Shown here: positions 7,279-9,198 of the stretch, piece after piece
How positions within the stretch are numbered: the stretch's first letter is position 1
Layout: every line of letters begins with the position of its first letter
DNA from: JAAOZN01 sp964421575
GTDB lineage: Archaea > Thermoproteota > Nitrososphaeria > Nitrososphaerales > JAAOZN01
Length of the DNA stretch: 9,198 bases
NCBI GenBank assembly: GCA_964421575.1
Contig: CAYQXI010000041.1
Span: forward strand, 1 to 9,198
Direction of reading: 5' to 3'
Program-made: the position numbers and the translations under genes
Notes under the pieces: generated by a model
Database searches by the model: none
What the model was told of the DNA's origin: nothing
What the model saw: only the letters and a program-made list of their open reading frames with translations

Positions 7279-8608
7279 ACCCTCTTCGCTCCTCCACGAG
7301 TAGGCGTGGGGCGAATTCGCCTACGAGGTCTGCGAGCATCATCTTCTTCGCCTCCTCTAACGTCTCTGCATTACCCAAGACCCACATCATCTTAACCAAA
7401 GCGACTTCTGGGAATAGTGTGTCTAGGGGGAGCACACCTATGTTAAGCAGATCTCTTCCTGTGTCATAAACGGTCATTCTGACTCTACCCCATATGCACT
7501 GGGAGCTCATCCCCACCAAGACCCCTTTTTCGATAGCCTTCTTGATTGAGTCGTAGCAGTAGTGTCCTACGTGCCCTAACCCAGTCCCTTCTAAGACGAG
7601 ACCTTTTACGCCCTTATCAACCAGATAATCTATTAAGGTGGGGTCGAAGTTTGGGTGAAATTTTAGTAGAGCGACACGTTCCTCAAATCTAGCAGCCGGC
7701 TTAAAGTCGTCTGAAGGCGTTCTTCTGGGCGGTAGGTTAGGGTCTATCTGCTGGATAACACCATCTTTGACGTATGCTACAGGTCTCCGGTTTATCGATT
7801 GGAAAGCGTCTCTTCTACTCGTATGGTTCTTCCTAACAGAAGCGCTGTGGTGAACCGCTATCACATCATCGCTCAACCCGGCGTGCATAGCCACAAAAAC
7901 CCCGGAGAAAGGCGCTCGGGAGGCGACGAGCGTCGCAGCCAAAAGGTTCGTAGCAGCGTCAGAGGATGGGCGGTCTGAAGAACGCTGCGCACCTACTAGA
8001 ACGATGGGCACAGGCACACCTCTTAGGGCGAATGATAGTGCTGCAGCAGTATAACCCATGGTGTCTGTTCCGTGTGTTATGACTACGCCGCTATACCCCT
8101 TCTTAAGAGAGGTGTGTATGTGCTCAGCTATCTTGCACCAGTGCTCTGCTCTTAGGTTTTCGCTGAATATGCTGAAGAGGACTTCTGCGTCGACTTGAGC
8201 TACTTCAGATACCTCTGGGACTGAGGCGTAGAGGTCTTCTGCTGTTAAGGCTGGGTGTACGGCTCCGGTTCGGTAGTCTATTCTGCTCGCTATGGTGCCT
8301 CCTGTGCTTAAGATGAGCACCTTTGGTAGGTTGGTGTTGAGTCGGGGTGGTTGGGGTGGTGTGTACTTCGGCTTCTCCCCTTCTGCGATCTTCGTTACGC
8401 TACGGATCTTCTTGACAGAGATCCCGATATTATAGCCGTTCTTTAGCTTGATGACTATGTGAAGCGAATCTGCCAGCTCATACCTAGGCATCAGATAGCC
8501 TTCAAAAGAGGCGTCAGTGGTTTCGACCCTAACTAAGTCGCCTACGGAGAGACCGGCCTTCTCTAGGATAGTTAGGGCTTCGCCTTTGTATCCTGTGAGC
8601 CCACACAT
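7271..8608 (-). CDS. gatD: Glu-tRNA(Gln) amidotransferase subunit D (asparaginase-type)
   Basis: The 445-residue glutaminase subunit of the archaeal GatDE enzyme. It frees ammonia from an amide donor and passes it to GatE, so that Gln-tRNA(Gln) is made without a GlnRS. Residues 18-75 form the small N-terminal barrel domain (GDLVRVETTDASFEGYLMPR). A Pro-rich linker (80-92) leads to the L-asparaginase fold. Catalytic motifs are complete: STGGTIAS (nucleophile T102), THGTDTMGY (T181, D182), VGAQRSSDRPSSDAAT (206-220) and SVRKNHTSRRDAF with K260. The GatD-specific barrel plus linkage to gatE exclude a free asparaginase. ATG 8608 is the only reasonable start; an in-frame TAA lies at 8642-8644. Ribosome-binding complementarity is weak (GAGG three bases upstream). 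gatD is first in the gatDE operon. Confidence 0.97.
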   Translation of the reverse strand: MCGLTGYKGEALTILEKAGLSVGDLVRVETTDASFEGYLMPRYELADSLHIVIKLKNGYNIGISVKKIRSVTKIAEGEKPKYTPPQPPRLNTNLPKVLILSTGGTIASRIDYRTGAVHPALTAEDLYASVPEVSEVAQVDAEVLFSIFSENLRAEHWCKIAEHIHTSLKKGYSGVVITHGTDTMGYTAAALSFALRGVPVPIVLVGAQRSSDRPSSDAATNLLAATLVASRAPFSGVFVAMHAGLSDDVIAVHHSASVRKNHTSRRDAFQSINRRPVAYVKDGVIQQIDPNLPPRRTPSDDFKPAARFEERVALLKFHPNFDPTLIDYLVDKGVKGLVLEGTGLGHVGHYCYDSIKKAIEKGVLVGMSSQCIWGRVRMTVYDTGRDLLNIGVLPLDTLFPEVALVKMMWVLGNAETLEEAKKMMLADLVGEFAPRLLVEERRGFE

Positions 8609-8626
8609 AGCCTCAGGTAGCGGTTG

Positions 8627-8649
8627 GCTGGAAGATAAGAGTTATCAGC
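8627..8649 (-). repeat. Hairpin in the gatD 5' leader region
   Basis: GATAA-GAG-TTATC (8634-8646) is a perfect inverted repeat. GCTG (8627-8630) and AGC (8647-8649) can extend it across a small bulge. It ends about 18 bp before the gatD start codon, so it is either a leader-RNA hairpin or an operator. Confidence 0.4.
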
Positions 8650-8726
8650 TCTGTTGGATGGGCTGCTCGTTAAGTGTGTCCGAGCATAGACAAGGATCGG
8701 GGGTATAGGTTAAGGTAGAGGAGGCA

Positions 8727-8921
8727 AGCGAGTTCTGCTGATGCTTCATTAGGCTCGATGGAGATATGGCAACAACAGGCGATTAAAACCTCGCGTAGCC
8801 GAATAAAAAGCCCGCATACATAAGAAAGACCTCGAGAGGATTTTAGTAGCATGCTGAAACGCTCCGCTCAGCAGCAGTGGTCTGAATAAACTATTGGCAT
8901 CAATGAAGCATCACACTCGCT
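8727..8921. repeat. Inverted duplicated element flanking a 151-bp stretch
   Basis: TGATGCTTCATT (8739-8750) recurs as its perfect reverse complement AATGAAGCATCA (8902-8913). Beyond each 12-mer, on its outer side, lies a second matched pair: AGCGAGT (8727-8733) and ACTCGCT (8915-8921). The gap to the 12-mer is 5 bp on the left and 1 bp on the right. One copy faces gatD and the other faces the CRISPR array. No flanking target-site duplication is apparent. Confidence 0.5.
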
Positions 8922-8959
8922 ACCCCTTTATATAGTGTGGTGCAAGTTGGGGGGTAGCG
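8908..8959 (+). other. Interlocking inverted repeats (potential RNA pseudoknot) in the CRISPR leader
   Basis: Stem 1 pairs GCATCACACT (8908-8917) with AGTGTGGTGC (8934-8943): ten pairs, one of them G-U. Stem 2 pairs CGCTACCCC (8918-8926), lying in the loop of stem 1, with GGGGTAGCG (8951-8959): nine perfect pairs. The two stems cross, giving an H-type pseudoknot topology, with TTTATAT (8927-8933) and AAGTTGG (8944-8950) as the other loops. No nucleotide is left between the two 5' arms, so full pairing of both stems together may be strained. Alternatively the stems are mutually exclusive or act as DNA sites. Whether this stretch is transcribed is unknown. Confidence 0.45.
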
Positions 8960-8961
8960 GA

Positions 8962-9026
8962 TAAACTGGGTTTAGAAAGGTTTAAATCAAGCCCTAAACC
9001 TATAAAATAGGCGAGAAAAGGGGTCG
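8962..9026 (+). promoter_or_regulatory. CRISPR leader with promoter elements and repeated TAAAC/GTTTA half-sites
   Basis: The AT-rich DNA just before the first repeat has two TATA-like boxes, TTTAAA (8981-8986) after a purine-rich AGAAAGG, and CTATAAAATA (9000-9009). They predict pre-crRNA starts near 9010 and 9030. TAAAC-TGG-GTTTA (8962-8974) is a perfect palindrome. AGGTTTA (8978-8984) pairs with TAAACCT (8995-9001). The repeated half-sites suggest a leader-binding protein. Confidence 0.6.
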
Positions 9027-9198
9027 GAATCTCACATAGAGAATTGAAAGAAAAAATATCCGCAGACCAAATACCAGCCAAACGAAATAACGAATCTCAC
9101 ATAGAGAATTGAAAGAAAATTAGTAGAACAACACTATTCTACAGAATAATCCCAAGAATCTCACATAGAGAATTGAAAGAAGCCTCCCAGAAAGCTGA
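9027..9198 (+). CRISPR. Start of a CRISPR array (three repeats, two full spacers), continuing past the window
   Basis: Three identical repeats begin at 9027, 9092 and 9156, with periods of 65 and 64 bp. Each starts GAATCTCACA and ends GAATTGAAAG, 24 nt in all. Taken as 24 nt, the spacers are 9051-9091 (41 nt) and 9116-9155 (40 nt), and a third begins at 9180. All three repeats are followed by AA, so the unit could be counted as 26 nt. The ATTGAAAG end is the usual 8-nt crRNA 5' handle of archaeal type I-A/III systems and sets transcription on the plus strand, with the leader on the left. A short internal TCTC/GAGA stem is possible. The repeats at this end show no decay. No cas gene is in view, so the subtype is an inference. 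Confidence 0.95.

Larger units (their letters stand above)
8609..9026. other. Non-coding region between gatD and the CRISPR array
   Basis: No convincing protein or tRNA gene is present in these 418 bp. The left part should contain the gatD promoter, but no strong minus-strand TATA box is visible; the best weak candidate is AACCTATACC (8703-8712). The right part becomes AT-rich and is the CRISPR leader. The stretch holds several hairpins and inverted repeats. Besides those listed separately, TGCTCG (8664-8669) pairs with CGAGCA (8681-8686), and TGCTGA (8852-8857) with TCAGCA (8868-8873). Confidence 0.7.

Noticed and set aside
8651..8712. tRNA-like stretch with a TGCTCG/CGAGCA stem
   Set aside because: There is no acceptor stem, no T-arm consensus (GGTTCRANTCC) and no cloverleaf, so it is only an isolated hairpin.
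8670..8852. 60-codon minus-strand reading frame upstream of gatD
   Set aside because: It has no recognisable domain, no good ribosome-binding site and a Cys-rich, low-complexity look, and it overlaps the inverted repeats. Conservation would be needed to accept it.

Overview
The window reads as chromosomal DNA of an archaeon, most likely a thermophilic member of the TACK group. The lineage is an inference from gene content and was not tested. Supporting signs are an Rli1/ABCE1 ribosome-recycling ATPase, a two-AAA-domain Cdc48, the archaea-only GatD/GatE tRNA amidotransferase, TATA-box promoters with almost no leader, TTG and GTG start codons, and a CRISPR repeat ending in ATTGAAAG as in Sulfolobales-type arrays.

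Layout, left to right. Bases 1-1743 (minus) hold nearly all of rli1/ABCE1, whose C-terminus runs off the left edge. Bases 1819-2436 (minus) encode a winged-helix regulator with the architecture of the archaeal heat-shock repressor Phr. A 222-bp divergent promoter region (2437-2658) separates it from a plus-strand pair, hsp20 (start 2668) and cdc48 (start 3192), 17 bp apart and probably one operon. cdc48 converges on gatE with 10 bp between stop codons, and a perfect 10-bp-stem palindrome covers both stops. gatD-gatE (8608 to 5368, minus) overlap by 8 bp. The last 590 bp contain no convincing gene. They hold the gatD upstream region, several inverted repeats including a potential pseudoknot, a CRISPR leader, and the first three repeats of a CRISPR array that leaves the window on the right. 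There are no cas genes here.

How the genes fit together. The centre looks like a compact protein-quality-control locus: a Phr-like repressor transcribed away from a small heat-shock protein that prevents aggregation and a Cdc48 unfoldase that can feed the 20S proteasome. AACC/GGT-type inverted sites lie at the predicted transcription starts on both sides, suggesting that the repressor controls itself and the chaperone operon. The flanking genes serve translation: ribosome recycling by Rli1 and Gln-tRNA(Gln) synthesis by GatDE. The most novel-looking material is the shared operator arrangement and the structured, repeat-rich leader of the CRISPR array.
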